A stretch of DNA of 64,000 bases, from positions 62,001 to 126,000 of the forward strand of contig DATKLE010000100.1 in the NCBI GenBank assembly GCA_035542575.1, given 5' to 3'. This DNA is from JAIQET01 sp035542575. GTDB taxonomy: Bacteria > Acidobacteriota > Terriglobia > Terriglobales > Acidobacteriaceae. The notes beneath the pieces are model-generated. The model was not told where the DNA came from. It did not search any database and saw nothing but the letters and a program-made list of their open reading frames with translations. Positions 41,953-50,390 of this stretch are shown here, piece by piece (position 1 is the first letter of the stretch; every line of letters begins with the position of its first letter). Both the position numbers and the translations under genes were made by a program.

Positions 41953-43358
41953 GAAGCCTGTTTGTCAAAATCTTCCTCTCCTACTGGATGGCGCAGGCGC
42001 TGTTCCTGGTGCTGGCCATCCTGGTGACCGTGGCCCTGCGTCCCACGCGGGAGATGGCAACGGTGGAGGCACTGGCGCCAGGCTTTCTGAACGACGCCGT
42101 GCAGGCCTACCGCAACGGCGGAGCAGAGGGGGCACACCGCTACCTGCGCAGTCTGCACGACAGCCAGCATCTTCATTTTTTTGTGTTCGACGGCCAGGGC
42201 AACGACTTGAGCGGGCGCAAGCCGCCGGAGTGGATTGAGCAGGTACGGCGTGGAGAAAAGCGCACCGCCGATAGCTTCTGGGGGAGATTCGGCCCGCGCC
42301 AGTTTCTGCGCCAGTCCATGACTACGCCCGACGGACAAAGCTACACGCTGGTGATTGAGTTGCCTCCGGAAGGGCGGGCATTCTTCGGTCCGCGCGGGGT
42401 GCCGGGGCTGGGCATACTGATCGCCGTCGTCTCCTCCGGCCTGGTGTGTTATTTCCTGGCGCGCTATTTGACAGCGCCAGTGGTGCGCTTGCGCGCGGCC
42501 ACGCAGCGCCTGGCCGCGGGTGACCTCACTGCCCGGGCGGGTGGATCTCCGGCAGGTGGCCACGATGAAATTGCCGAGCTGGTGCGCGACTTCGACGCCA
42601 TGGCCGAGCGCCTGGAAAACCTGGTGAACGCGCAGGGCCGTCTGCTGAAGGACATATCCCACGAGCTGCGCTCTCCTCTCGCGCGCCTGAACGTGGCCCT
42701 TGGCTTGGTGCGCCAACGCAGTGGGCCCGAGGCCCAGAGTACCCTGGACCGCATTGAGCTGGAAGCCGAGCGCCTGAACGAACTTATCGGCAGATTGCTC
42801 ACCATCGCCCGGCTCGAGGGTGGCGCCGACGCTCTCGATGCCATCCCCGTGGACCTGGGAGAACTGGTGGCAGAAGTGGCGGCCGATGCCGACTTCGAGG
42901 CGCAGAATCGCCGTTGCCACGTGGAGTGTGTCATTGCCGATGATTGCGTCGTCCGCGGAGACCCCAGCCTGCTGCGCAGCGCTATCGAAAACGTGGTGCG
43001 CAATGCGACGCGCTACACCCAGGAGGGCACCAACGTGCATGTTCACGTGGAGTGCGGCCCCTCCCCGAGGGGCGCGGAGGCCATTATTCGGGTGACGGAT
43101 TCCGGCCCGGGCGTGCCGGAAGAGGCGTTGGATAAGCTTTTCCGTCCCTTCTACCGTATTGATGACGCCCGCGGCCGCCAGACCGGCGGGGTGGGTCTGG
43201 GCCTGGCCATTACGGAACGAGCGGTGCGCCTGCACGGGGGCACGGTTCGAGCTGCCAACCGTCCCGAGGGCGGATTGATGGTGGAGATCCGCTTGCCCGC
43301 TGAACCCGCCCCAACCCGCGAAACCGTCCCCCTCAGCGGCATTGGACAACGGTCGTAG
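41949..43358 (+). CDS. CpxA-like HAMP sensor histidine kinase
   Basis: 469 residues. A first membrane segment (about 8-27), a ~125-residue periplasmic sensor, a second segment near 157-175 and a HAMP linker lead to HisKA, with His238 in 'DISHELRSPLARLN'. The ATPase domain has N box 'IENVVRNATRYT', 'VTDSGPGVPEEALDKLFRPF' and 'GGVGLGLAIT'. ATG 41949 overlaps the regulator stop in ATGA. It is presumably the partner of the preceding regulator, with the divergent Spy/CpxP-like protein as accessory. Confidence 0.94.
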   Translation: MRSLFVKIFLSYWMAQALFLVLAILVTVALRPTREMATVEALAPGFLNDAVQAYRNGGAEGAHRYLRSLHDSQHLHFFVFDGQGNDLSGRKPPEWIEQVRRGEKRTADSFWGRFGPRQFLRQSMTTPDGQSYTLVIELPPEGRAFFGPRGVPGLGILIAVVSSGLVCYFLARYLTAPVVRLRAATQRLAAGDLTARAGGSPAGGHDEIAELVRDFDAMAERLENLVNAQGRLLKDISHELRSPLARLNVALGLVRQRSGPEAQSTLDRIELEAERLNELIGRLLTIARLEGGADALDAIPVDLGELVAEVAADADFEAQNRRCHVECVIADDCVVRGDPSLLRSAIENVVRNATRYTQEGTNVHVHVECGPSPRGAEAIIRVTDSGPGVPEEALDKLFRPFYRIDDARGRQTGGVGLGLAITERAVRLHGGTVRAANRPEGGLMVEIRLPAEPAPTRETVPLSGIGQRS

Positions 43359-43367
43359 GGCCCGGCT

Positions 43368-43389
43368 GTAGCGCTGGCGTCCCGCCGGC
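43368..43389. repeat. Short repeat copy related to 56953-56974
   Basis: The complement of this 22-mer differs at one position from the sequence at 56953-56974. Both carry GCCGGCGGGACGCC followed by a GCGCTAC end. It lies in the convergent gap after the kinase gene. Confidence 0.7.
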
Positions 43390-43452
43390 CACGTCGTGCC
43401 AGCGCGGCGTGGGCTGTAACTCTGTACTGGAGCGGTGCCCAAGGTCTGTTGT

Positions 43453-44427
43453 TCAAACAGTTATTACTACTTTTCCTCGAGCGTGTTCCTCTGCCAGATA
43501 ACGGATGGCCTCTGGCGTCTCACTCAGGCGGTAACGCTTGTCTATGACCGGCGTTATCTTTCCGGACTCCATGAGCCCGCGCATGATGGTGAGGTCTTCT
43601 TTGCTGCTTCTGGCCATGAACGGGACCAGCTTCTGGCTCACGAACCAGGACAACACCACCGTTTTGAGCAGACGCGGCAGTGGACCGATCCACTTGCCAC
43701 TCATTGCGCCGAGCACCCCGGCGCCGAGGTATATTCCCTTGGGACTTAGAATGTGCCGGCATGCGGACAACGAATGGTTCCCCACCAGGTCGAAGATGAC
43801 GTCGTAACGTTGCCCACTCTGGGTGAAATCCTCTCGGGTGTAATCAATGACCCGGTCTGCGCCCAGGGACCGGACCATCTCCACATTCCTGGTACTGCAT
43901 ACTCCGGTCACGTCTGCGCCCAACCACTTGGCAATCTGCACCGCGAATGTGCCCACGCCTCCCCCTGCGCCGTTGATCAGGATTTTCTGCCCGGGCCGAA
44001 TCTTTCCCTTGTCGCGAAGGCCCTGCAACGCGGTGTACGCCGCTACCGGCACAGAAGCCGCTTGCTCAAACGTTACATTGCCCGGCTTCATGACCAGTTT
44101 TGACGAGGGAGTACAAGCGTACTCGGCGAACGCCCCGCGGCATGAACCGAACACCTCGTCCCCGGGTTTGAATTGGGTGACGTTTCTGCCCACCGCCTCC
44201 ACCAGGCCGGCCACATCCACGCCTGGTCGTGTCACCCTTGGTTTGCGCAGCCCGAACATCAAGCGGCCAAGGTACGGCGTGCCTCTCATGAGGTGCCAGT
44301 CCAGCGGATTGACGGAGGCCGCGCGGACTTTGATCAGAACTTCATCGTCCCCAGGAGTCGGCTTCTCAACCTCTTCATACTGGAGAACATCGGGAGAACC
44401 GAAGGTGTGGCAGACGATGGCTTTCAT
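43453..44427 (-). CDS. Zinc-independent MDR oxidoreductase (quinone-reductase-like)
   Basis: 324 residues. The GroES-like half has 'VEKPTPGDDEVLIKVRAASV' and 'NPLDWHLMRG'. The Rossmann half has 'KILINGAGGGVGTFAVQIAK' for NAD(P)H. There are no structural or catalytic zinc cysteines, which fits the quinone oxidoreductase/enoyl-reductase branch. The substrate is unknown. It is the last gene of the seven-gene minus-strand run; the gap to the DUF4386 gene upstream is 40 bp. Confidence 0.9.
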   Translation of the reverse strand: MKAIVCHTFGSPDVLQYEEVEKPTPGDDEVLIKVRAASVNPLDWHLMRGTPYLGRLMFGLRKPRVTRPGVDVAGLVEAVGRNVTQFKPGDEVFGSCRGAFAEYACTPSSKLVMKPGNVTFEQAASVPVAAYTALQGLRDKGKIRPGQKILINGAGGGVGTFAVQIAKWLGADVTGVCSTRNVEMVRSLGADRVIDYTREDFTQSGQRYDVIFDLVGNHSLSACRHILSPKGIYLGAGVLGAMSGKWIGPLPRLLKTVVLSWFVSQKLVPFMARSSKEDLTIMRGLMESGKITPVIDKRYRLSETPEAIRYLAEEHARGKVVITV

Positions 44428-44467
44428 GGCTACCTCTCAATTTCCCACGCTTTCGAGCCTGTTTGGA

Positions 44468-45163
44468 TCACGTCGTGGCAGCTTCCAATGGCGGACGGGC
44501 TCCTTTGAATATGAGCCACAGCATGAAAGCCAGCTCCCCGAGTTGGGCGGGGAAAGCGTAGTTTGAGACCGTATTCTCGTAGGCCGGGAAGAACAAGCCA
44601 GTAAAGCTGAGGACCAGATAGGCGAAGCCGTTGATGACGAGCCACACGCCCAGGAAGCGGGGAAGGAAGCGCGACCTGTAGGTAAGGATGGCCAGGGGAA
44701 AGAGCCACAAGCCCCAGAGGATCTCGGCGGCAACGATCTCGTGATGATGCATACGGAGGAACAGCATGGCGAGGGCGTCGCGCTGCGGCTTGTCAAAAAC
44801 GGAAAGGAAGTCGGCGCCGCGCACGAGCGTCAGAGCGGCTGCATCGTTCACCACGTTGAAGAAGTCAATGGCCGCGGGCAGCACGCCTCCGAGGATGATC
44901 ACCAGCACCGCCAGATACTGGTCCACGCCTTTGAACAGGCGGTAAAACGCCAGCACGAGGAAGATCAGGACGATCGCGCAGAAGAGGTCACTGGCGATGC
45001 CCAAACGGAACAGCGTTTGGTGAGCAGCGATGTTCGTGGCTGTTGTCGTTGCGTCGCCCAGCACGAACAATTTGGTGGGAATGTAGATGAGGCGAAGGGG
45101 AGCGGCTAACAGGAGCAGGTAGAGAATCCCTGCGACTCTGCCGGGATTGCGGGTTGAGTTCAT
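44468..45163 (-). CDS. DUF4386 family membrane protein (copy 2)
   Basis: 231 residues with six predicted membrane segments. It starts 'RNPGRVAGILYLLLLAAPLR' and shows 'DATTTATNIAAHQTLFRLGI' and 'LPRFLGVWLVINGFAYLVLS', the family pattern. Function unknown. It is a diverged paralogue of the gene 45 bp upstream (shared 'ATATNI.AH...LG' and 'FLP..LGV' stretches). Confidence 0.88.
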   Translation of the reverse strand: MNSTRNPGRVAGILYLLLLAAPLRLIYIPTKLFVLGDATTTATNIAAHQTLFRLGIASDLFCAIVLIFLVLAFYRLFKGVDQYLAVLVIILGGVLPAAIDFFNVVNDAAALTLVRGADFLSVFDKPQRDALAMLFLRMHHHEIVAAEILWGLWLFPLAILTYRSRFLPRFLGVWLVINGFAYLVLSFTGLFFPAYENTVSNYAFPAQLGELAFMLWLIFKGARPPLEAATT

Positions 45164-45208
45164 GTGACCTCGCTGTGCTTCAAATCACTCAATCACCAGA
45201 TTCCTCGA

Positions 45209-45949
45209 CTACAGGTTCATCGTTTCCGCCAGGCGGGCCTGTTCCTTCCAGCGTTGCTCGTTCACCCCGAAAACGAGGAGCCACACGATAAGCGCGACTG
45301 CCCCGAGGAGGCCGAAGGCTGCAATGTAGGGGAAGAGGCGGTATCCCAGCGGCACGTAGAGGAAGCTCAGCCAACCCAAACCTGCAATTGCTGACACCAC
45401 GCCCAGAATCTTAGGCAGGAAGGTGGATCTGATAATCAGGCAGCCCGTCAGGAGGGCGTAGAATCCGAAAAATACCAGGGCGATCGCGGCGCCGCGGTCA
45501 TTCACCTTAAGGAAGAGGAGCGCCAGCGCCTGCAACTGTTCCGCGCTGAAAACCCTCAAGTAGGATGCGCCTCCCAGGACGATCAAGGGAGCGATGAAGA
45601 AGACGCGGCTGAAAGTCTTGATGACGCAGCCTGCGAGTCCCAGAAACGCAGCCAGCAACGAGAGGGTCCTGCCCGCCGGCTTAAGCAGGTCGTAAAACAG
45701 GGCGGTCATGGCGATCTGGCAGGCCATTTCGATGAGGTAGACTGCGAACCCCAACTGGTACAAGGAACTATGCGCCAGTATGTTGGTCGCCGTAGCCGCG
45801 GCGTCGCCGCTAGCTACCAGCCTCTCGCTCACGAAACCCTGGGCGAATATTCCCGTCAGGATGGTGATGAGGTAAAACAGACCTGTAATCCTGGCCTTGA
45901 GACGCGGCGAAGTTTCTGTGATCGGTTTCGTCATCCCATCATTGCCCAT
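45209..45949 (-). CDS. DUF4386 family membrane protein (copy 1)
   Basis: 246 residues with six membrane segments. 'LKARITGLFYLITILTGIFA', 'DAAATATNILAHSSLYQLGF' and 'FLPKILGVVSAIAGLGWLSF' match DUF4386. Such genes often sit in GntR/ABC operons, but no activity is established. It is 49 bp downstream of the ABC permease. ATG 45934 is an alternative start. Confidence 0.88.
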   Translation of the reverse strand: MGNDGMTKPITETSPRLKARITGLFYLITILTGIFAQGFVSERLVASGDAAATATNILAHSSLYQLGFAVYLIEMACQIAMTALFYDLLKPAGRTLSLLAAFLGLAGCVIKTFSRVFFIAPLIVLGGASYLRVFSAEQLQALALLFLKVNDRGAAIALVFFGFYALLTGCLIIRSTFLPKILGVVSAIAGLGWLSFLYVPLGYRLFPYIAAFGLLGAVALIVWLLVFGVNEQRWKEQARLAETMNL

Positions 45950-45998
45950 ATATTGCGTTCTCCCTACGCGAGGAATCGCAAATCAAGATTGATGCGCA

Positions 45999-46919
45999 TC
46001 AGATCGGCCCCTGATAACGGCGCAGTCGGACCGCTCCAGCGAGAAATACCGCGGCCAGTGCCAGGCCGATCCACAGACCCGGCCGGTCAAAAAAATGTTC
46101 GGGAATAAGTGTTGCCATGAAATCCTTTGGGGCGCCGTTCGGCCCCATGGCATCTCCCGATCCCATCAGGCGCTCCTGCAGCAGCGCGAGGAAATACGAA
46201 GTGTTGAACGCAATTTTCTCCACTCCGCAGATCACGAAGGGCGGCAGGACAGCCCATAGAAATGGCGCGCGTGGCGCCCATGCGGAAACCAGCAGCAGCC
46301 AGCCATAAAATGGCGCGTACCAGAGACCGTGCACCGTCAAAAGGTGATAGAGCAGCACAAGGGACACGGGGAAAAACGACACCTCAGTCCATAGCGCCGC
46401 AATGTTCACGCCGCTGCCCAGCAGGATTACGCTGCTCAGCAGGAGCATGATGAATTGCGTTGCCAGGCTGATGACGAAACTTAGAAGCGGCAGAATCACG
46501 ATGGGAATGGTCAGCTTCGAGAGCACGGTGGTGAGGTCGGAGACGGGCAGCGACTTCCAGAACAGGATGCTGCGATCGCGGCGCTCTCCATACAGGGCGT
46601 CGAGCGAGTAGAAAATGCCCACGATGAGAGCTGTCCCCATGATCAGTGCCGCCGACAATTCGTATCTTGTGGCGAGTAAATTGTGCGGTTGCGCCGGGTC
46701 GAGCAGGGATGCGCCGATGCGGTGCCGCACCGTAACCATGTTGATGGCGAAGCCGAAGAGAAAAACGGCGGCGGCGGCCATGGGGGCGATGTAGATCGAA
46801 CGGTTTTCCCACAATTCGCGTCGCACCGACCAGTACATCGCGTGAGCTGCCGGCACAGCCGCCGGCGTTCCTTGCGACTGGATCGAAGGCCCGGTCATGG
46901 CGTTCGATTGAGTATTCAT
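45999..46919 (-). CDS. ABC-2 type transporter permease
   Basis: 306 residues. A ~25-residue Ala/Pro-rich cytosolic leader is followed by six membrane segments ('IYIAPMAAAAVFLFGFAINM', 'ALIMGTALIVGIFYSLDALY', and so on). 'GERRDRSILFWKSLPVSDLT' is the coupling motif typical of YtrC/ABC-2 permeases that pair with YtrB-like ATPases. It overlaps the ATPase gene by 4 nt (ATGA), so the two are coupled. The exported substrate is unknown. Confidence 0.9.
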   Translation of the reverse strand: MNTQSNAMTGPSIQSQGTPAAVPAAHAMYWSVRRELWENRSIYIAPMAAAAVFLFGFAINMVTVRHRIGASLLDPAQPHNLLATRYELSAALIMGTALIVGIFYSLDALYGERRDRSILFWKSLPVSDLTTVLSKLTIPIVILPLLSFVISLATQFIMLLLSSVILLGSGVNIAALWTEVSFFPVSLVLLYHLLTVHGLWYAPFYGWLLLVSAWAPRAPFLWAVLPPFVICGVEKIAFNTSYFLALLQERLMGSGDAMGPNGAPKDFMATLIPEHFFDRPGLWIGLALAAVFLAGAVRLRRYQGPI

Positions 46920-47806
46920 TGAGCCGCTCCTTGTGCCATACCGGTTTGGTTAGCCATCACCGCCACGAATAAGTCAGCGATGCTGGGCGTGCGCACCTCG
47001 CCAAGTGCGGCCAGTTGTTGACGGTCGATGCTCTGATTGGTCCCACGATCGAACAGCAGGACGCTCCGCCCGAACACCAGGCGCTCATACATCGGCTTGA
47101 GCGCTCGTGCCGCTGTGGCCCGGTCGGGATTGACCGTCACTTCCATGTAGCGCGACTCCAATTCCTCCATACTGCAACTCAGCACGATGCGGCCGCGGTC
47201 GATGAACATCAAATCCGTCAGAATGTGCTGCAACTCCTCCACCTGGTGTGTCGTCACCACGATGGTGCGGCTGCGATCGAAGTAATCATTCAGCAGGGCA
47301 TCGTAGAACTGCTTGCGGAACAGAATGTCGAGGCCCAGGGTGGGCTCGTCCAGCACCAGCAGTCTGGCGTCAATGGCCATGACCAAGGCGAGATGCAGCT
47401 GGGTAACCATGCCCTTGGACAGCTCCCGCACCCTGTTGCTGCTCCGAATAGACGTCCTGGCAAGAAAGCCTTCCGCCTTGGTGCGGTCGAAGCGGGGATG
47501 CACGCCGGCCAGGTACTCGAGCGCCTGCGAAACCCGCATCCAGCGCGGCAGGACGGCGACATCGGCAATGAAACAGACATCGCGCATGAGCTGATCGCGC
47601 GCGCTCCAGGGATTGCGCCCCAGCACCTTCAGTTCTCCCTCATAGGGGATGAGGCCCAGCATGGCGTTGAGCGCGGTGGTCTTGCCGGCGCCGTTGGGGC
47701 CAATAAGTCCGAGGATGCGGCCCTCTTCCACGCGCAAATCGATTCCGTCCAGCGCCATGGTGGCGCCGAAGGCCTTGCGCAGACCGCGTGCTTCTATGCA
47801 TGCCAT
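46916..47806 (-). CDS. ABC transporter ATP-binding protein (YtrB-like)
   Basis: 296 residues from 'MACIEARGLRKAFGATMALD'. Walker A is 'LIGPNGAGKTTALN', the signature region 'RVRELSKGMVTQLHLALVMA' is the variant 'LSKGM' form common in this group, and Walker B is 'LLVLDEPTLGLD'. The C-terminal ~90 residues are an accessory domain. ATG 47806 lies 4 nt after the GntR stop. It works with the permease encoded next. Confidence 0.92.
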   Translation of the reverse strand: MACIEARGLRKAFGATMALDGIDLRVEEGRILGLIGPNGAGKTTALNAMLGLIPYEGELKVLGRNPWSARDQLMRDVCFIADVAVLPRWMRVSQALEYLAGVHPRFDRTKAEGFLARTSIRSSNRVRELSKGMVTQLHLALVMAIDARLLVLDEPTLGLDILFRKQFYDALLNDYFDRSRTIVVTTHQVEELQHILTDLMFIDRGRIVLSCSMEELESRYMEVTVNPDRATAARALKPMYERLVFGRSVLLFDRGTNQSIDRQQLAALGEVRTPSIADLFVAVMANQTGMAQGAAQ

Positions 47807-47810
47807 CGTG

Positions 47811-48200
47811 TCAGCGATCCTCCTCTTTGGCCTTCGACCTGGACCGTCGGCTGCCGCCATCCAGCAACTCTTCCGGAGTCAGGCCGAGGCGCTGTATGGT
47901 GGCCTGGATCCTGGGCCATTCTTCCGCCAGGAACTTGTGGCGCTCCCCCTGCAGCAGCCGATCGCGCGCTCCCGCCTTGATGAACATCCCCAGACCCCGC
48001 CTCTTTTCGACCAGTTCCTCATCCACCAGTTCCTGATAGCCCTTGAGGACCGTGAGGGGATTGAGCCGATAGTCGGCTGCAACCGTGCGCACCGAGGGCA
48101 GGGGATCGCCTTCCTTCAGCGCGCCGTCCAGTATCATCGCGACCACACGGTCGCGAAGCTGGCGGTAAATCGGCTGATTGTCGTTCCACTCACGGTCCAT
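47811..48200 (-). CDS. GntR-family regulator, YtrA subfamily
   Basis: 129 residues. The winged helix is at the N-terminus: 'QPIYRQLRDRVVAMILDGAL', 'GDPLPSVRTVAADYRLNPLT' and 'VLKGYQELVDEELVEKRRGL' followed by 'GMFI'. The short C-terminal helical tail, without a large effector domain, is the YtrA type. YtrA-type repressors usually control their own ABC operon. A perfect palindrome lies upstream of the operon (48882-48907), the likely operator. Confidence 0.93.
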   Translation of the reverse strand: MDREWNDNQPIYRQLRDRVVAMILDGALKEGDPLPSVRTVAADYRLNPLTVLKGYQELVDEELVEKRRGLGMFIKAGARDRLLQGERHKFLAEEWPRIQATIQRLGLTPEELLDGGSRRSRSKAKEEDR

Positions 48201-48236
48201 CCTGGTTTCCAGCCCGCCTATCGGAGACGCCCGTCG

Positions 48237-48800
48237 TCACTGCACCCGCTTCAGATCGAAGTGGGCGTGCATCGCTTTGTCCCCCGGCATCATATACGTC
48301 CAGTCCTCGGTGTGGTGGTTGGCGTCAATGGGCGTGAACACCGCGTGGTACATGTGTCCGTACTGATTGCCGCCGGAAAGATCGACGAACTCGAATTCCA
48401 CCTTCTTTCCATCCGGCGAGACCTTGCCGGTCATGCGCGGACGGTTTCCCGCGTCACAATAGTGGACCAGGGTCAGGCGGTCGCCATCCAGGTAAAGCAT
48501 CGTGACCGGATGGTCGTAGTGCTTCGCATCCAGCGGCGTGTCCGCTTCCTGCATTTCATGCACCAGCGCATTTCCCCTCGACGTCACGCGCATGGTGACG
48601 TGGAGCGGCTTGCCGTCGCTCATCTCGGGAATCGGCGGCTCGACGGTTACGGGACCCTCCCACTCGCCGGCCAGGGCTTTTAGTTGGTCGAAGGATTTTT
48701 GCGCGTCAGACCTCGGGACGGCCGACACACCCGATTGGGCAAAAGCCAGCGTGGAGAGCGAGATCAGGGCAACTGACAGCGCAACGCAAAGGGACTTCAT
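48237..48800 (-). CDS. Secreted lipocalin-like protein, operon leader
   Basis: 187 residues. A signal peptide ('LCVALSVALISLSTLAFAQS') precedes 'QLKALAGEWEGPVTVE', the G-x-W opening of beta-barrel ligand-binding proteins. Strand-rich repeats follow ('HPVTMLYLDGDRLTLVHYCD', 'RMTGKVSPDGKKVEFEF'). It is probably periplasmic; its ligand is unknown. It is the first gene of the seven-gene minus-strand operon and lies about 80 bp downstream of the palindrome. Confidence 0.8.
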   Translation of the reverse strand: MKSLCVALSVALISLSTLAFAQSGVSAVPRSDAQKSFDQLKALAGEWEGPVTVEPPIPEMSDGKPLHVTMRVTSRGNALVHEMQEADTPLDAKHYDHPVTMLYLDGDRLTLVHYCDAGNRPRMTGKVSPDGKKVEFEFVDLSGGNQYGHMYHAVFTPIDANHHTEDWTYMMPGDKAMHAHFDLKRVQ

Positions 48801-48881
48801 GGTTTGTTCCTCCTCAAAATTCTGTAGGTCTTGCCCCGGGGCCTTGCTTCGATAGACATCCGTGAGCGAACCCCTGGGTTA

Positions 48882-48907
48882 TTGTGTTATAGTCAACTAT
48901 AACACAA
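48882..48907. promoter_or_regulatory. Perfect 12-bp-arm palindrome, probable GntR operator
   Basis: TTGTGTTATAGT and ACTATAACACAA flank a two-base centre, with no mismatch. It is AT-rich against a GC-rich background and sits 82 bp upstream of the operon's first start codon. A palindrome of this size suits a dimeric YtrA-type GntR repressor. Confidence 0.75.
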
Positions 48908-49196
48908 GTACTGATGTCAAGCTTTTTCTGTTCTTGTGGCCGCGAACCTGGCGGCTTGGGACAAAGGCACTCCCAAGGGTAAACAGGTCAGGAAAGACGG
49001 ACGGCGCACGCACTACCCGCCTCAGCAGCCGTTCCATCCGGGCAACCTTATCAATCCGCGCCGGTTCCTACCGCTACGGCGTTTGCGCTTCCCGCGCATT
49101 CCTGATACACAAATGGGTGCACCGAACTGCCTCAAATGCGGTCTGGTGAGGACTTTGTCCTGCTTTGCAGGGCTTGAGGCGCCACAGGGAGAAAGA

Positions 49197-50339
49197 ATGC
49201 GGACGAAGTTACGTGCGTGGGTAGGTCTTCTGGTTGTGGCTTCATTGTGGGGGTGGACGGCTTGCAGTAGTACGAAGCCGAAGGGTGGCGGGGGCACGGG
49301 GGCTCTTCTGGTCGCCACCCAGGGCGACATGGCGGTGTCTTCTTTTCAAGTGGATTTGGACACCGGTAAGCTGACCACGCAAGGCATGTCGGTTACGACC
49401 GGGGGCAGCGCGCCCACGACCATGGTGATCACGCCGGACGGCAGCACCGCGTTCGTGGCCAACAAAGGGTCCAACGACATTGCACGCTACACCGTCAACT
49501 CCGATGGCACCGTCGGTGCGGTCAGCGGCAACCAGGCAGTGAGTGGCGTCAGCCCGGTCAGCCTGGCGGTTGATCCCAGCGGGACATTTCTGTTCGTAGC
49601 CAACCAGGGATCGGACGACATCTCGATTTACTCCATCTCCGGCACCACGCTGACCGAGGTCGCGGATTCGCCGTTTCCTACCGCTCCTGATCCGGTGGCG
49701 GTCGCGGTGGCGCCCAACCTCGATGTCCTCTACGTGGCGAACAACGTCAATGGAACGGTGTCGGCATATGACTTCGACTCAACCACTGGGGAGCTGACGA
49801 TGCCGGTTCCAGGATCTCCGTTCTCCACGGGAGGGGTAGCGCCTTCCGGACTGGCGATTGCTACAACCGCGAATGGCACGTTCCTATACGCCGCCAACGC
49901 GGGCTCCAACAACGTCAGCGCTTTCGCCGTCTGCGCGACCGTTACGACCTCTTGCCTGGTGCCTGATGGCAGCCTGACGCCGCTCTCGGGTTCGCCGTAT
50001 TCAGCTCAGCTGGGTCCGGTGGCGTTGGCGGCGACCCCATCGGGCGAATTCTTGTACGCGGTCGATAAGGGATCGAACCAGGTATCGGCGTACAAGATAA
50101 GCGCCGCGACGGGCGAGCTGACGCCGGCCAGCCCCGCCACTATTTCCACGGGATTGAACCCGGTGGCGATCGGCATTCCCTCGACCGGGCATTACGTTTA
50201 CGTGACCAACTTCGGAGGGGCTTCGGTTTCCTCCTACCGCATCGTCAAGGACTCAGCCGGGGTCGAAACCGGAGCCCTGCAGCTCGTGGAAGCGCCGGTG
50301 GTTACAGCGGGCCAACCCGCGGCGGTGGCGCTGAAGTAA
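49197..50339 (+). CDS. Beta-propeller lipoprotein (YVTN/lactonase-like)
   Basis: 380 residues. The N-terminus 'LRAWVGLLVVASLWGWTACS' is a lipoprotein signal with the Cys of 'WTAC' as lipidation site. About seven repeats follow with the 'V.P.G.f.yvAN.gs..vs.y' pattern ('FLFVANQGSDDISIYSI', 'VLYVANNVNGTVSAYDF', 'FLYAANAGSNNVSAFAV'). It is probably anchored in the envelope; no lactonase residues are obvious. GGGAGA precedes ATG 49197. The frame upstream to 48936 is open but not protein-like. Confidence 0.88.
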   Translation: MRTKLRAWVGLLVVASLWGWTACSSTKPKGGGGTGALLVATQGDMAVSSFQVDLDTGKLTTQGMSVTTGGSAPTTMVITPDGSTAFVANKGSNDIARYTVNSDGTVGAVSGNQAVSGVSPVSLAVDPSGTFLFVANQGSDDISIYSISGTTLTEVADSPFPTAPDPVAVAVAPNLDVLYVANNVNGTVSAYDFDSTTGELTMPVPGSPFSTGGVAPSGLAIATTANGTFLYAANAGSNNVSAFAVCATVTTSCLVPDGSLTPLSGSPYSAQLGPVALAATPSGEFLYAVDKGSNQVSAYKISAATGELTPASPATISTGLNPVAIGIPSTGHYVYVTNFGGASVSSYRIVKDSAGVETGALQLVEAPVVTAGQPAAVALK

Positions 50340-50390
50340 CGGCGCTTAGACAAGCGTTGCTTTCGGGGAAAGTAACGGCGGCGCGGGGTG

